Source: Symbiodinium sp. CCMP2592
Taxonomy: Eukaryota > Sar > Dinophyceae > Suessiales > Symbiodiniaceae
DNA length: 64,000 nt
Direction of reading: 5' to 3'
NCBI GenBank assembly: GCA_905221615.1
Contig: CAJNDT010000491.1
Span: 706,569 to 770,568, forward strand
The position numbers were made by a program, and so were the translations under genes. Shown piece by piece: positions 11,832-22,540 of the stretch. Numbering within the stretch: the first letter of the stretch is position 1; every line of letters begins with the position of its first letter. Under the pieces are notes generated by a model. It saw only the letters and a list, made by a program, of their open reading frames with translations. It ran no database searches and had not been told where the DNA came from.

Positions 11832-13296
11832 TCACGGCTCCGTAAAGATCTTACCGGAACACAACGAGCACATCTGAGTACTCGGCGGAATCTCGCCGAG
11901 ATCCTCGCACTCGGTGATCGCGTACCGGCCGCAGAGCGTTCGCTCCGTGCCCGTACCATCTATATACATGGCATGATATTTAAGACTCAGATCCCTTGAG
12001 GACCCCGCGGCCGATCTAGCCTTGGTGACATAGGTCAGAGCGAGATCACCGAAGTCGACCAGATTGGTATCGTCGGCCTCGAACTCCGGTGGAGATTTCC
12101 AGTCGGATGCTATCCTCTTCGTGAGCCGCTTGACCATCTCGATCGAGATCTCTTTGCGGCTCCGAGCGTACTTCAGGACCAGCTGGCTTGGATCCTTCCA
12201 GTTCGCTTGGAGCCCGATCTCTTTATCGGGCTCCTGCGCCTGGACCGCCGCCGAGAGCAGCGTGACCCGGCAGGAGTGCCAGGTGATCTCCGGCACGATC
12301 TTCAGGAGCTCCTTGAGCCGCTCGGGCGAGATGTGCCCGCGCTTCAGATCGTCCGAAGCTGCAGTAGTGAGCACGTACCGCAGCCACAGGATGCTCCGTT
12401 GGTAGCTGGCAGGCCGATCGGCGAATCGCTCAGCCGATTCGAGCTCTTTCATGAAGTAGTCGCGATCGTCCATTTCGAACGCAGCTGCGTGCCATCCGTC
12501 TTCCATCCAGTCGGATCCGGAGACGGAGACTCTGGCCGCCGCGAACCGCGTTCCCTTCTTTTGTCGCTCGACCTTAGTCTGCCAAACCACCCCATAGAGA
12601 GCCTCGTCCTTCAGGGCGAGCGCCTCGGGCACGACGTGGAGCGCGTCGTCGAACCTGAGGGACGAGTAGATCATCACGAGAGCCCACCATGCGAAGAACG
12701 CCATGGGGAATTGGCTCGACTTAAAACGAGCGCACACGAACCGCTCGAGCGCCGCCACCAAGATCAGAGGGATGGGAACCGCTTCCCTCGTCTCTTTCCC
12801 GCGATCGCCATAGACCTTCTTCTGCAAGGCCATGATCCGGGGATCGAGGAGGTCGGGCAACGTCAAGCCGATCCGCTTGCAGATCCATTTGACCGCCCCA
12901 CGTACCGAAGGTATCACGGTGGGGCCGCAACCTCGATCGGAGAGATCTAAGAGGTACTTGACGAGCACGTCGGTAGTCAGCGGGATCACCGCTAGGTTCT
13001 GCGACCTCGCCCAAGTCTCAATCCTCTCCCAGTGACGAACGCACTGCTGGATAGTGCGGAAACCGCCACTCTCGAAGACGATCAGCCTCAATGCATTCAT
13101 CTCATCCTGGGACAGGGGCGATCCCGGCTTCGGGTTGCCCGCGATCGCGGCGTGCTCGCCGCACCTCTCCACGATCGCTTTCAGCCTCATGCCCCACTTT
13201 CGGGCGTCGCCGAGCTCACGGGTTTTGAGCGATGCCTGCGGATCTTCAGGCCTCGGCTCGATCGCCCGCGGCCTCTTGGCGAGCGGCAATGGCATA
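11832..13296 (-). pseudogene. Tyrosine recombinase, catalytic part (DIRS-like element)
   Basis: The 487-codon frame shows the tyrosine-recombinase signature: an Arg in SLRFDDALHV near residue 225, HxxR in TWHSCRVTLL near 355, and a tyrosine in LVLKYARSR near 388. This enzyme would integrate a circular cDNA intermediate instead of a DDE integrase. The C-terminal 90 residues hold a CGRY...C..C cysteine pattern. The true N-terminus lies 12 kb away at 25265-25860: removing the transposon at 13297-25262 together with one TA joins the two parts in frame. The split is therefore an insertion, not an original gene boundary. Confidence 0.8.
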
Positions 13297-13537
13297 CTTG
13301 AAGGGGCGGGGGTGTTAGTAATTGTATATGCAGGTTGTTAATTGTTTGGCACAGTTAGCAAATGACTTATATGAGATGTGTAAGTGTAGTTATTGAACTT
13401 AGCTATGTTGAAGTTAACTTGGTTAGCTAAGTGTATTTATATGAAAAAGATAAGTGAGCTAAGTGATCTAAGTTGCATGAAGCATGCTGCTCAGAGACGC
13501 AATGCAGGGCTTTAAAACTCGCATGCAGTTCTCTTTT

Positions 13538-15547
13538 TTACACCTGCGGGACTGCGACAATGGCAGCATTGCCCGAAATGCTGTAAGGGCATGTGGCCCG
13601 GATCAGTCGGGTTTGCACGAGGCCACAATCGTCGGAGACTTCATACATACAGCCATGGACATGTGTCCAGAAGGTAATGTGCGACCATACAACTTTCTCG
13701 CACATTACATGATAAGCCACTTTGCCTACGGCAGTGACCCCATCCAGATCCATCAAGGCCAAGTCGCCGACAGCCACGGTGAAGTTTCCTCCATGCACTG
13801 CCTGCCTGGCTGTGAAGACTTCACCCTGGACCCGGATCGTGTTGTGTATCTCTGTTTGCAATCTGGCAGGAGCTGGTCTCACAGGGTCGACCAAGCGAAC
13901 TCCTTGGCCTGGGAGGTATACACCCTCTGCCAGACTTTCCATGTGACCATGGAGTACATCTTGTAGGAAGCTCCTCTCAAAGGTTCTGCTTGTATCCAAA
14001 ATTTCATTCGAAATTTTTTTGATGATTTTATGTTTTCTTTCGTGCACAAAGCAGCTGAGGAGGACCTGATGCTTGGCCAGTTGCAGCGCCAAATGGCCTG
14101 CCAAGTGACACTTTGGCACCCACCACTCATCTCCATACCGACTTTTCGCCAGATCGAGATGCCTTTTGATGAGCTGCTGCAACTCCAGGGGGGTAAATGC
14201 TGAAGGTTTGGCATTGATCGCTTGCAAAGCATCAATCACCTTGCACAAAGCCAACCAAACCTCGCAAGAGTCCCGGATATCTCTGCTGCAATTTGGCAGC
14301 ACAAAGACTAGCACATAGAGTCGCAGCAGCTGCATAAAGTTCAGAGCCTCGCTGGCTCCACACTTCAAGGTTTCGCTTGGCTTTCGCTTCTGCAAGATAT
14401 CCTTTGCAGCAGCACCTCGCAAACGAGAAGGCCAGGTAAAACCATTTGCGAAGCGATCAATGTCATTGTGCTTCCAGCCATGGTTGTGAAGCTCTCCAAG
14501 AAAAAACCCCGTCAGAACATTGAAGATGCCATTGACCAAATAGATATGGAAGTAATCGAACATCACACACTCGATGACCGGAGGCCCGTATGCTGCATGT
14601 GCCAGCAATCCACCCTCTTTGAAATTGAACCCCATTGCTGTTTGGAGTTGCAGGAATCTGTCTTTGTTGAGGACCGTCTCTTGCCTTCGCAAGAAGTCCA
14701 TGGTGTCTCGTATAGACTCGGGTGTGTGCATCCGAAAGCAACTCATGTCGGTTTCCAGGCCGGACACCATATTGCCCCGACTCCTTTCAGCAATGCTGCT
14801 TTTGTGGTCCACGGCGTTTTGGCATTGAACACAGAATATGAGCCCACTGGCTCCTTTATTGAAAAGGGTAGCCTTAATTGCAGCTTCGTCGGATATGATG
14901 ATCTTCAAGTCGGCAAAGAGCATACGTGCTTGTCCAGGGCACTGCAACACAAGACCTTTTCTGAAGTCAGGTCTCTCAAAGAACAAGGCTGCTAGCTGCC
15001 TGAAGAGCACAGTCATGCCGCCGAGATCTGCGACCAGAGAGCTGCGAATGGCACAGAGAGTGAACCAGCAATTTTCGCAACCCATTGCATGCTGTCCCAA
15101 AGGGAGCAGGCTCCAATATACAGCCTGGACCTTTCTCCGGTTGGAGTGCTTGAGTTGGTTGCCCGGAGCCAGCTCGTCGGAATACCACACCAATCCCCAT
15201 GGTTGAAGAATGCTGGGGGGTGTGGCATCCATGGCCCTCTCCAGGAACTCGCCAAATGGTCGACATCGCTCTGTCGCCCAGGCAAGCATTGCAGCTGGGT
15301 TCAAGACAGGAAATTCAAACTCCACACCAGTTTCGGCAACACACTTGAAGTCGCATAGGATCTCGCCATAAGCAGTTTGGTAGCTCCGAGTCTTCTCATC
15401 CCGGGCCCGCTTCAGTGTTCGGCGACTCGTCCCAGATGGCAACTCGGGCAGCTCTTTGAGTTCCTGCAAGACCTGACTGAGACCTCGCTGGGATACATAT
15501 GATTTCCTTCCCAAGCAGGAGAGCGAGGAGCTCCCGGCGGAAGCCAT
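13538..15547 (-). CDS. DDE-type transposase-like protein
   Basis: A 669-residue intact frame is the largest gene near one end of the 12-kb element. Visible motifs are YSDELAPGNQL near residue 120 (candidate first Asp), ISDEAAIKATLFNKGASG near 218 (candidate second Asp) followed by CVQCQNAV (C-x2-C), then KCHLAGHLALQL and FVHERKHKIIKK near 490 with a glutamate as candidate third acid. An RNase H-fold DDE enzyme with an inserted zinc knuckle is the best reading. This family seems typical of dinoflagellates but I cannot name it with certainty. The start (ATG at 15547, MASAGSSSL) is the first in frame. AT-rich microsatellite lies upstream. No frame break is seen, so it may be functional. Confidence 0.6.
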   Translation of the reverse strand: MASAGSSSLSCLGRKSYVSQRGLSQVLQELKELPELPSGTSRRTLKRARDEKTRSYQTAYGEILCDFKCVAETGVEFEFPVLNPAAMLAWATERCRPFGEFLERAMDATPPSILQPWGLVWYSDELAPGNQLKHSNRRKVQAVYWSLLPLGQHAMGCENCWFTLCAIRSSLVADLGGMTVLFRQLAALFFERPDFRKGLVLQCPGQARMLFADLKIIISDEAAIKATLFNKGASGLIFCVQCQNAVDHKSSIAERSRGNMVSGLETDMSCFRMHTPESIRDTMDFLRRQETVLNKDRFLQLQTAMGFNFKEGGLLAHAAYGPPVIECVMFDYFHIYLVNGIFNVLTGFFLGELHNHGWKHNDIDRFANGFTWPSRLRGAAAKDILQKRKPSETLKCGASEALNFMQLLRLYVLVFVLPNCSRDIRDSCEVWLALCKVIDALQAINAKPSAFTPLELQQLIKRHLDLAKSRYGDEWWVPKCHLAGHLALQLAKHQVLLSCFVHERKHKIIKKISNEILDTSRTFERSFLQDVLHGHMESLAEGVYLPGQGVRLVDPVRPAPARLQTEIHNTIRVQGEVFTARQAVHGGNFTVAVGDLALMDLDGVTAVGKVAYHVMCEKVVWSHITFWTHVHGCMYEVSDDCGLVQTRLIRATCPYSISGNAAIVAVPQV

Positions 15548-15589
15548 GGGGTCTGCTGGCGAGCTCTTGGCCCTGCCGAGCGACCCACT

Positions 15590-16620
15590 ACTTTGACTGC
15601 AGATTCATACATATATATATATGTATATCTGTATAAAAGGTATACTATATATAGGAAAAGTGGATGGGAGCATGCAGGCACTGTGTACGTACCTTATATA
15701 TCTATATATATATATATATACAGAGATATGTTTTGTTTACATGTATATATGCATGCTCTTTGTTCCTGCAGGTTTCCAAGCATATTGCTGCAACGGTGCA
15801 ACCCCACTGCGAGCAGTCCGGGAAACTCCAGTGCAAGGCCAAGACAACCTTTAACCATAAACCCGAAACTAAATATTTGATATATATATATATATGTATA
15901 CACAGAAACCCGAAAGCTATAGATATATAGCATCCGAGTATTGATTTGTACACATATATATACATGTATATACAGTTATATATATATAGTATATACCACA
16001 CCAAACCTAACCTAACACCAAACGTGATCCTGAGACACATCTTAATAAATCGCAAAGCCATATATAATATATACATGTACAACTCGAAAGCTTCAACATA
16101 GCTCTCGAAGAAGGGTCCACATTCGCACCCTCCTAAAAGAACAAATGCAAATGCAAGCAATGCGAAAGCAGTGTAAGAGTGCAAACGCCAGCACTCGCAC
16201 CCAGAAAAAGGGAAGAGGTGGGTGGGACAAAAGTTTCTGCCCGCTATGCAGGCGAGTTGGCAGCTGCGAGCCTGCTTGCTGCAATGCACATGGAATGTCA
16301 TGAATGCAGCAAGCATGCAAAACATTACCAAACACTCGTGAGCAAGCACACATACCGGATCGCTTCGGTCTTTCCCTCCGTGGCAAGCGATGCTCCCAAC
16401 ATTATACCTCCCGAGGTACAATGCCTTTAATGTACACACAGCCTTTGTGAAAGATGAATAATAAGGTGCATGCTTCGTGGAGGCTCGCGAACAAAACTTT
16501 GCTGATGCTGGAAGACACCAAAACACGTCAACATGCATATAGACTTAAGATGTATACACTCTGCCTGTAGCCTCCAAACTCTCACCCTATATAGGACTCC
16601 AGCTGTGCATGCTTTCAGCA
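15590..16620. repeat. Microsatellite-rich spacer in the 12-kb transposon
   Basis: Runs of (TA)n lie at about 15608-15630, 15698-15730, 15878-15930 and 15950-15995. The remaining sequence holds no frame with a recognisable motif. TGCATGC words recur, as elsewhere in this element. Confidence 0.5.
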
Positions 16621-16633
16621 GCTGTTGATGCAA

Positions 16634-18064
16634 TCACGGGCCAAAGCACGACGGTGTGCAGCCGGGCTTTTCCCGGCACTTGGCACACCCATTGGGTCGC
16701 AGCTTGATGCGAGCCGACAAAGTCATGCATCGGACCTCTTCTCGAGTGAACTTCTGCAAAGCCTTCTGGACCTTCTTCGGCTGCGACTTCGCCTTCGCCT
16801 TGCAAGCAGCCTTGGCCTTCGCCTTGGGCTGCGACTTTGCTTTGGGCTGGGACTTCATGGCCGTGCACTTGGCCTTCGCCTTAGCCTTGGCCTTGGCTTT
16901 ACCCTTGGCCTTGGCTGCAGCCTTGGGCTTCTTATTTGCCTTGTGCTTCGCCTCGTTTTCCTTGGCCTCGGCCTCGACGGTGCTGTCGAACCCTTTGTTC
17001 TCGCCCTTCCAAGCTTGAAGCATTTCATCTGCATGTTGTGCAGCACTGACAGGATCCTTGCTGGCCAGCACTCCCTGTTGCTCGGCCTGCTTTGTTCCGC
17101 TGCCCTGTGCCGGTTCATTGGTAACTGCAGGAAGCTGCAAGGCCTGCTGTTGAGCAGGCGAGGAGGCCATCGTCCCAGACGAGGCGGCAGCAGCTGGGTC
17201 GCCGAAGATTTTCAACCCAGGCAATCCATCGTTCTTCTTCGCCAATTGCTGCTGCTGGTTGAACATGTTAGCTGCCATGCTGCCCCAGAACTGCATCATA
17301 CCCTGCATGGTGTGGGGCATGTGCATTGCCGGGCCTGCTGCTGGACCACCCAGCACCATGGCAGTGTTGCTCTTGTGGAAAGAGAGGCTTTTGTTACTGC
17401 CACGAAGAGCATCACGGGCCAGCACCATTGTTCCAGGCAGCTCACCTCCCAAGGCATCTGCGAAGCGATCTCGGGTGTGTGGTGGAAGATCCTCAGGCCG
17501 AGTGTACTTGGCGACGAACTCGCCACAGGAAGCATCTTTGAGCATGGTCTTCACCTTCTTCTTGAGGCACACGACAGCCGAATGGAACTCGTCGGGGCTC
17601 TGCAAGCCAGTATTGTTGCAACTCTGCAGGGTCTTGATGATGTGTCCCACAGACTGTTCTGATGGCCAGAACATCTCCAGTCGAGCCATTATCTGAGCAG
17701 TGTGAGTCAGCCTCATGACGAGAGTGTCGTCGCTGGACAAAACTCTCCGGTCCTCGGCGCCCAAGAAACCCCAGAAGTTGAGAATTTCCTGGTTCTTCTT
17801 CTTGGCCTTGGCATTTGCTGGAGTGCTGCCTGCCAAGGTCTGGGAGACGGCTGCACCCAGGGCCTGCTTCTGCTCGTGTGACCAAAGGCCCTGCTGCACC
17901 AAGCTGCAGATCTCTGCACCCTCCTCGACTGTGATGTGGCTTTGACGAATCGTTCTGATGGCGACCTCGCTCTGAGCAGCCAAGAGAGAAGTCCATTGAT
18001 CTCCCATGATGGGCTGCTGGGTCTGGAGGAGCTGGTTCAGCTGTCGAAGGAAAGCAGCTGCCAT
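16634..18064 (-). CDS. Basic accessory protein of the 12-kb transposon
   Basis: The frame is open from 18241, but the ATG at 18064 (MAAAFLRQLNQLLQ) gives a more protein-like N-terminus, about 476 residues. The middle is helical and Gln/Ala-rich. The C-terminal 120 residues are a lysine-alanine lattice of AKAKGKAKAKAKAK type, interrupted by SQPKAKSQPKAK, resembling nucleic-acid- or chromatin-binding tails. It ends with a compact cysteine motif, CAKCREKPGCTPSC. No known family is recognised. Its position beside the transposase suggests a DNA-binding helper, comparable in role only to TnpA-like proteins of CACTA elements. Confidence 0.5.
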   Translation of the reverse strand: MAAAFLRQLNQLLQTQQPIMGDQWTSLLAAQSEVAIRTIRQSHITVEEGAEICSLVQQGLWSHEQKQALGAAVSQTLAGSTPANAKAKKKNQEILNFWGFLGAEDRRVLSSDDTLVMRLTHTAQIMARLEMFWPSEQSVGHIIKTLQSCNNTGLQSPDEFHSAVVCLKKKVKTMLKDASCGEFVAKYTRPEDLPPHTRDRFADALGGELPGTMVLARDALRGSNKSLSFHKSNTAMVLGGPAAGPAMHMPHTMQGMMQFWGSMAANMFNQQQQLAKKNDGLPGLKIFGDPAAAASSGTMASSPAQQQALQLPAVTNEPAQGSGTKQAEQQGVLASKDPVSAAQHADEMLQAWKGENKGFDSTVEAEAKENEAKHKANKKPKAAAKAKGKAKAKAKAKAKCTAMKSQPKAKSQPKAKAKAACKAKAKSQPKKVQKALQKFTREEVRCMTLSARIKLRPNGCAKCREKPGCTPSCFGP

Positions 18065-18389
18065 GGCACGGCCGGATATAGCACAGATGCTCTGCACAAA
18101 GCGAGCTGCTGTAGCCCTGCTTGCGAACACCTGTCTATAGAGCAGCAGCGGGCAGCAGGCAGATGATGGAGTGCATGTGCTTTGCAACACACAAGCATGC
18201 AGCCTGCCACTGGAGACGTCTTTCACATTGCATGCAGTCACAGACCGGAAGACTTCTTCACCAAAGGGGTCTCGGTTTCGCAGGCAGGGCTCTGAGCTCG
18301 CCAGCAGAACCCGTAGACACCCTCAAGAGCACAGCCATGTTACTACAGTATACCGACACCTGCAGGCATGCAAGTGTGTAATATATGTG

Positions 18390-18539
18390 TATGTAAGTTC
18401 AGAGATTCAGTCCATTTCATATACACATAAATATATATACACATATATGTATGTATATATATATATATGTGTATATAAGAATATATGAACGATATGTTTT
18501 GGTATCTGTATATGTATATATATATATATATACATATCG

Positions 18540-18587
<48 letters not shown>

Positions 18588-18860
18588 GGGTAGATACACA
18601 TCTCACATGTAATAGGTATATATGCAGAGTGTGTAAAACTGTGTATGTATATGTACTTCAGTGAAATCCATGCAGCCACTTTGCTATGTAGCAGTCTCTT
18701 CCTTCACAGCCAACCCCCCCTCCCTCCAACCCCCTTGTACCTTCCCTCGCTCACTCGTTCTCTGTCTCTGTCTCTGTCTCCCTCTCTCCCTCTCCTCGTT
18801 TGTTGCTCTTTGTCGCAGACACAAACACACACACACACACACACACACATGTTGCCATGG
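18390..18860. repeat. (TA)n and (CA)n microsatellites
   Basis: TA/TG-rich tracts at 18420-18620 and a (CA)n tract at about 18823-18850, with a CT-rich run at 18755-18800. Reading frames in them are low-complexity artefacts. Confidence 0.8.
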
Positions 18861-21380
18861 GGGTCTGTGTGCCTCATGGGCCTGACCAAACGGTGCACAC
18901 TCGGAGGATGGGCGGTTTTTCTTCAAACTGGCCCATATGGTCTGTGGTCGTGAAACAGACACAGGACGAGGCCCCGGTAGCCCAAAGCCTCGGCTGTACA
19001 GGGGGATATAGCCCCCTCGCCGATTCGTCTTCTGCAGCCCAAAGCTATTTCTTACCTATATAGTTTCCCTACTTATTGCCTAGAGAGGCCAGAGGACAGG
19101 GAACCACGAGGGCACTGGGAAAGCAACCCTTTATGCATGCATAAGGGGCCTGACCCCAAAAACCCGAAACCTTTATGTATGCATAAAGGTTTGTGCCCTT
19201 GGCCCTGCCGAGGTTTATGCATGCATAAGCCCCGCCCTAGGAAACTGAACCCAGCCATATGCATGCATAAAGTTCCGGTCTATTTTGCTTAAGGGGCTTT
19301 ATGCATGCATAAACCCCGGCCATCGGGACTGGTAGCCCTGACCCTCTGTGCCCGAAGCGGCGAGCCGGAAAATGCCCCCAATTTCAGGTCCTTCGCTGCT
19401 CACAGCATGCAGGACCTTGGGATCCAAGCAAGCAGGCCAGGCCGTATATAGAGCAACACAGGCGGTCTGAGCTTCCAACTATTAGCGGCTCCCCTGGTCT
19501 CGAGGCCACAAACCAGGGGTGCCAGGCAGGAACTATGGGATCCTGCCAGGCATTATAAGTTTCAACACCATCAGGACAGAAAGGCTCCTCGGTCACAGCA
19601 CAGGCAACGGACTCGCTGGGCTTGCAGGTTTATCGTCTCGGCCATGACCCCCATGGTGTGGAGGGAGGCCCGCAAGTCCTGCATGTCGGGGCTCGCGGTG
19701 TCTTCAGCTTTGCTGTTCTCGTGGATTGGCAAGCAGCAAGGGTCCTCCATGTGGCTTCTCGATTCCTCGAGTGCCCCTTGGGCCTTTGTGGCCCGGACAC
19801 CTTGGCCACCACGTGTCCGGGCCCTCTTTCTCCCCATGCCCGCCGCCCACTCCTGCAACGGGGCCAGCAGCAAGCAGAGGCAAACCTGAAGCACCATCAC
19901 AAAGACCAAGGCAAGCCTGGCCGTGCTCGTCGATGAAAGCGACCTGCCCAAGAAGACTGCATCAGTATAGAGACAAGTGCAGTCGTGCATGCCAGACCCA
20001 AAGAAAAAGCCTTGGGCTTCACGTAGTGCCCTTTGCCCTTCGAGTCCGGCATCAGATCTCCTCAATCCAGACAACAAACACTTGCAAAGAAGCCTGGCTC
20101 CAGACAACCACAAGAAGTCCTTCGTCCCAGTTCGCGGGCAAAGCCTGCCACAGATGCAGCATGCATTATATACACAGTGAACAGCTATATGCTTGCTGTC
20201 CTTGGTCTTTGGCACGGGGTCCATGTACCTCTTCGGAGGCGGCTCCTGCAATCAAACAAGAAGTACATTATATCGCCTTACGAAGAAATTCCGCCTTCGG
20301 CTCCGCTGGGCGCTGCTTCTTGCTGTTCGCCGGCTTCAGCACAACTGGCGAGCAGGCACACTAGATATGTACGATGGAGCAGCATGCAAAAGCAGTTGCA
20401 ATGACATGTCGGGCATGCTGGGCTCGGCCGGTGGATCCTCGACGTCCACCTCCACGGTGTCCGAATCCTCGTGGCCTGCATGCTGCAACTACATGGATAT
20501 ATACATATGGACTCCTTGAGCTTCAAATACCCGGCCTGCCAGGCATATCACAGAAGCTTTAAAGTCTCCCACATCGTCGTTCCAGTAGAGCCACCCGCCT
20601 TAGGCGACAACGGTTTTCTTCTACCCAAATTAAGAAAACACCTAGGACCAGGGCTGGCAGGCACGTTCATGGCCTGCACGTCTGGGTGCTTGAAGTACAT
20701 GTCACCTGCACGAGTGCACGAGCCAATTCACTTGATTCCATGCAGACACTATATATAACTGCAGCCTCCAACAGACAGGATCTTCCACCCCATCTTGGCC
20801 GACCAGGAAATCGTGGTGCCTGCAAAACAATTGCAACCAAATGAAAGGCTATATATCCATATCACTTGCATGGGGGCACCGGCCTTCATCATTCTTGTAT
20901 TTCCCCCTCCCGGACTTCGAGAAGTCCATGTGGAGCTGCAGCCGCTCCACCACATCGGCCTGTTATTTTTGGGGCGGTGGCATGTGTGTGCATGTGGTTG
21001 TACAGGGGCCCCACCTCCACAGCGGAGGGAAGGCTTCGCGACAAGAAGCTAAAGGACATCATCACTCCCAAAAACCACGGCAGCTTCACAAGCCAAAAGA
21101 GCTGAAAAAGCAAGCATGGCGCAGACGTGGCACCCACTGCAACAAGGGCAAATGTGCATGCAGAAACACGACACCAATGTTCAGAGAGCTTCGGTCGATG
21201 TCGTCTGTCCAAAGACAGCATCGGGCAATCAAAGTGTGGAGCCGTTGTGAGTTTGCATCATTGACAGTAATATATACATATGTATATATATATATATATA
21301 TTTTTTTTCACGGTGTGTTGATACATACTATACATCAAGTATACACATTGCATGGATGCACGGAAGATACATGCGAGACT
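18861..21380. other. Transposon interior without a confident gene
   Basis: A minus-strand frame at 20251-19571 (226 codons, with GRKRARTRGG and one hydrophobic segment near residue 115) might hold an exon, but there is no recognisable motif and dinoflagellate-style introns cannot be excluded. A palindrome array lies at 19130-19315. The rest has short overlapping frames on both strands. Confidence 0.3.
19130..19315. repeat. Five copies of the palindrome TTTATGCATGCATAAA
   Basis: Near-perfect copies occur at about 19131, 19171, 19211, 19258 and 19300. Each is a self-complementary 12-16-mer separated by GC-rich spacers containing GGGGCCTG or CCCCGG words. Such spacing suits a protein-binding or hairpin array; the function is unknown. 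Confidence 0.75.
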
Positions 21381-21390
21381 GCATGCAGAA

Positions 21391-22090
21391 TCACTTCTTG
21401 GCCTTGGCCGGGGAGCCAACGATGCCCTTCGGGGCCGGGTTCTTGGCCGGGGAGCCATTCAGGATGCTCTTCAGGGCCGTGCTCTTAGCTTTTGCCTTGG
21501 CCTTGCCCTTGGCTTTCGCCGCTGGAACCTTGGCCTCCTTGTCGGAATCCTCGCTGGCATCGGTCTTGTCCCGGGAGCTGTGCCTTCTTTTCTTCCGATC
21601 GACAGGCATTTGTTGATTCGCCTGCTCCATGAGCCAATTGAAATTTTCGGAGAGCATCTCCACGAAGATGCTCCCGGTAGACAGGCCCTCGCTGAGGATC
21701 GACAGCTGAAAGCCATCGATCGTAATGTCGACGATCGCCGGCAACAGGTGCACGTGCTTGGCCAAAGCCTTCACCTTATCCTTCTTGCTTTTCTTCTTCT
21801 TGGGCTCGTCGTCGGCTTCATCGTCCCTCAGGGCCTCTTCCAGCAGCTTGTCGCAAGCAGCCTGCCTCTTCTCGATCAAATCGTCAAAGAGCTTTATGTT
21901 CAGCGACCCCGATGATTCCCCTTGGCCGGACCGCAAGTCCAGTCGTTTGCCTGTGATCATTTTCACAAGCTGCGGGGACCATTTCGAGACAGCACAGAAG
22001 ACCCGGTCGTCGACACTCTTTTGGGTTGGCATCCAGCTTCGGTCACCCAGCACGACAACCTGTTTCGTCACAATCTCGAAGCAAGCCATG
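21391..22090 (-). CDS. Accessory protein with basic tail, 12-kb transposon
   Basis: The frame stays open up to 22410, but the upstream 100 residues are cysteine-rich and look untranslated. The ATG at 22090 (MACFEIVTKQVVVLG) is preferred and gives about 233 residues. Features are a charged stretch EPKKKKSKKDKVKALAKH in the middle and a lysine/alanine-rich tail (AAKAKGKAKAKAKS) ending NGSPAKNPAPKG. The lysine-alanine tail parallels that of the 16634-18064 gene, suggesting both act on the same nucleic acid. The family is not recognised. Confidence 0.45.
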
Positions 22091-22540
22091 ATGATGCGAT
22101 GCACGGGGGAAATGGTTTGATGCGAGGCTGGAGCTGTTTTCTGCCGGCGAGCACACATGCCCTGCCTAGGCGAAAACAACACATCCATGCAAGCAGCAAC
22201 TTCAACAATGCACCTGCACTTCATCACGGGCGATGCATCCTGCACTTGCATACAGAAGCATATAAAGCTGCACTGCATTTCCATCCGCAAAGCACAAGCT
22301 CGCACACCTGAGGGATCCTCGCACCATGCAGCTGCACAGAACACTCTATGAATGGTCGCTCTATAAAAACCATGCCCCTCGGATGCTTGCAACCTGCAAC
22401 AATTGTACATATCCTTCTCCGCAATGCATTAGAAACAGACCTCACATATACATACAATGGAATCTTTCAGATACTGCAAGCTCAAGCAATGGCTGCTGCT
22501 GGTATAGCAGCACACTGGACTGCATACGGATGCCGAAACA

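Noticed and set aside
11116-13301. Plus-strand frames opposite the recombinase and Gag genes (up to 247 codons)
   Set aside because: Antisense shadows of GC-rich coding DNA; the minus strand carries the catalytic motifs.
16625-17662. 345-codon plus-strand frame rich in leucine
   Set aside because: Antisense image of the lysine-alanine lattice; leucine-rich runs come from reversed AAG/GCC codons.
18343-18606. Tyrosine/isoleucine-rich frames
   Set aside because: (TA)n microsatellite translations.
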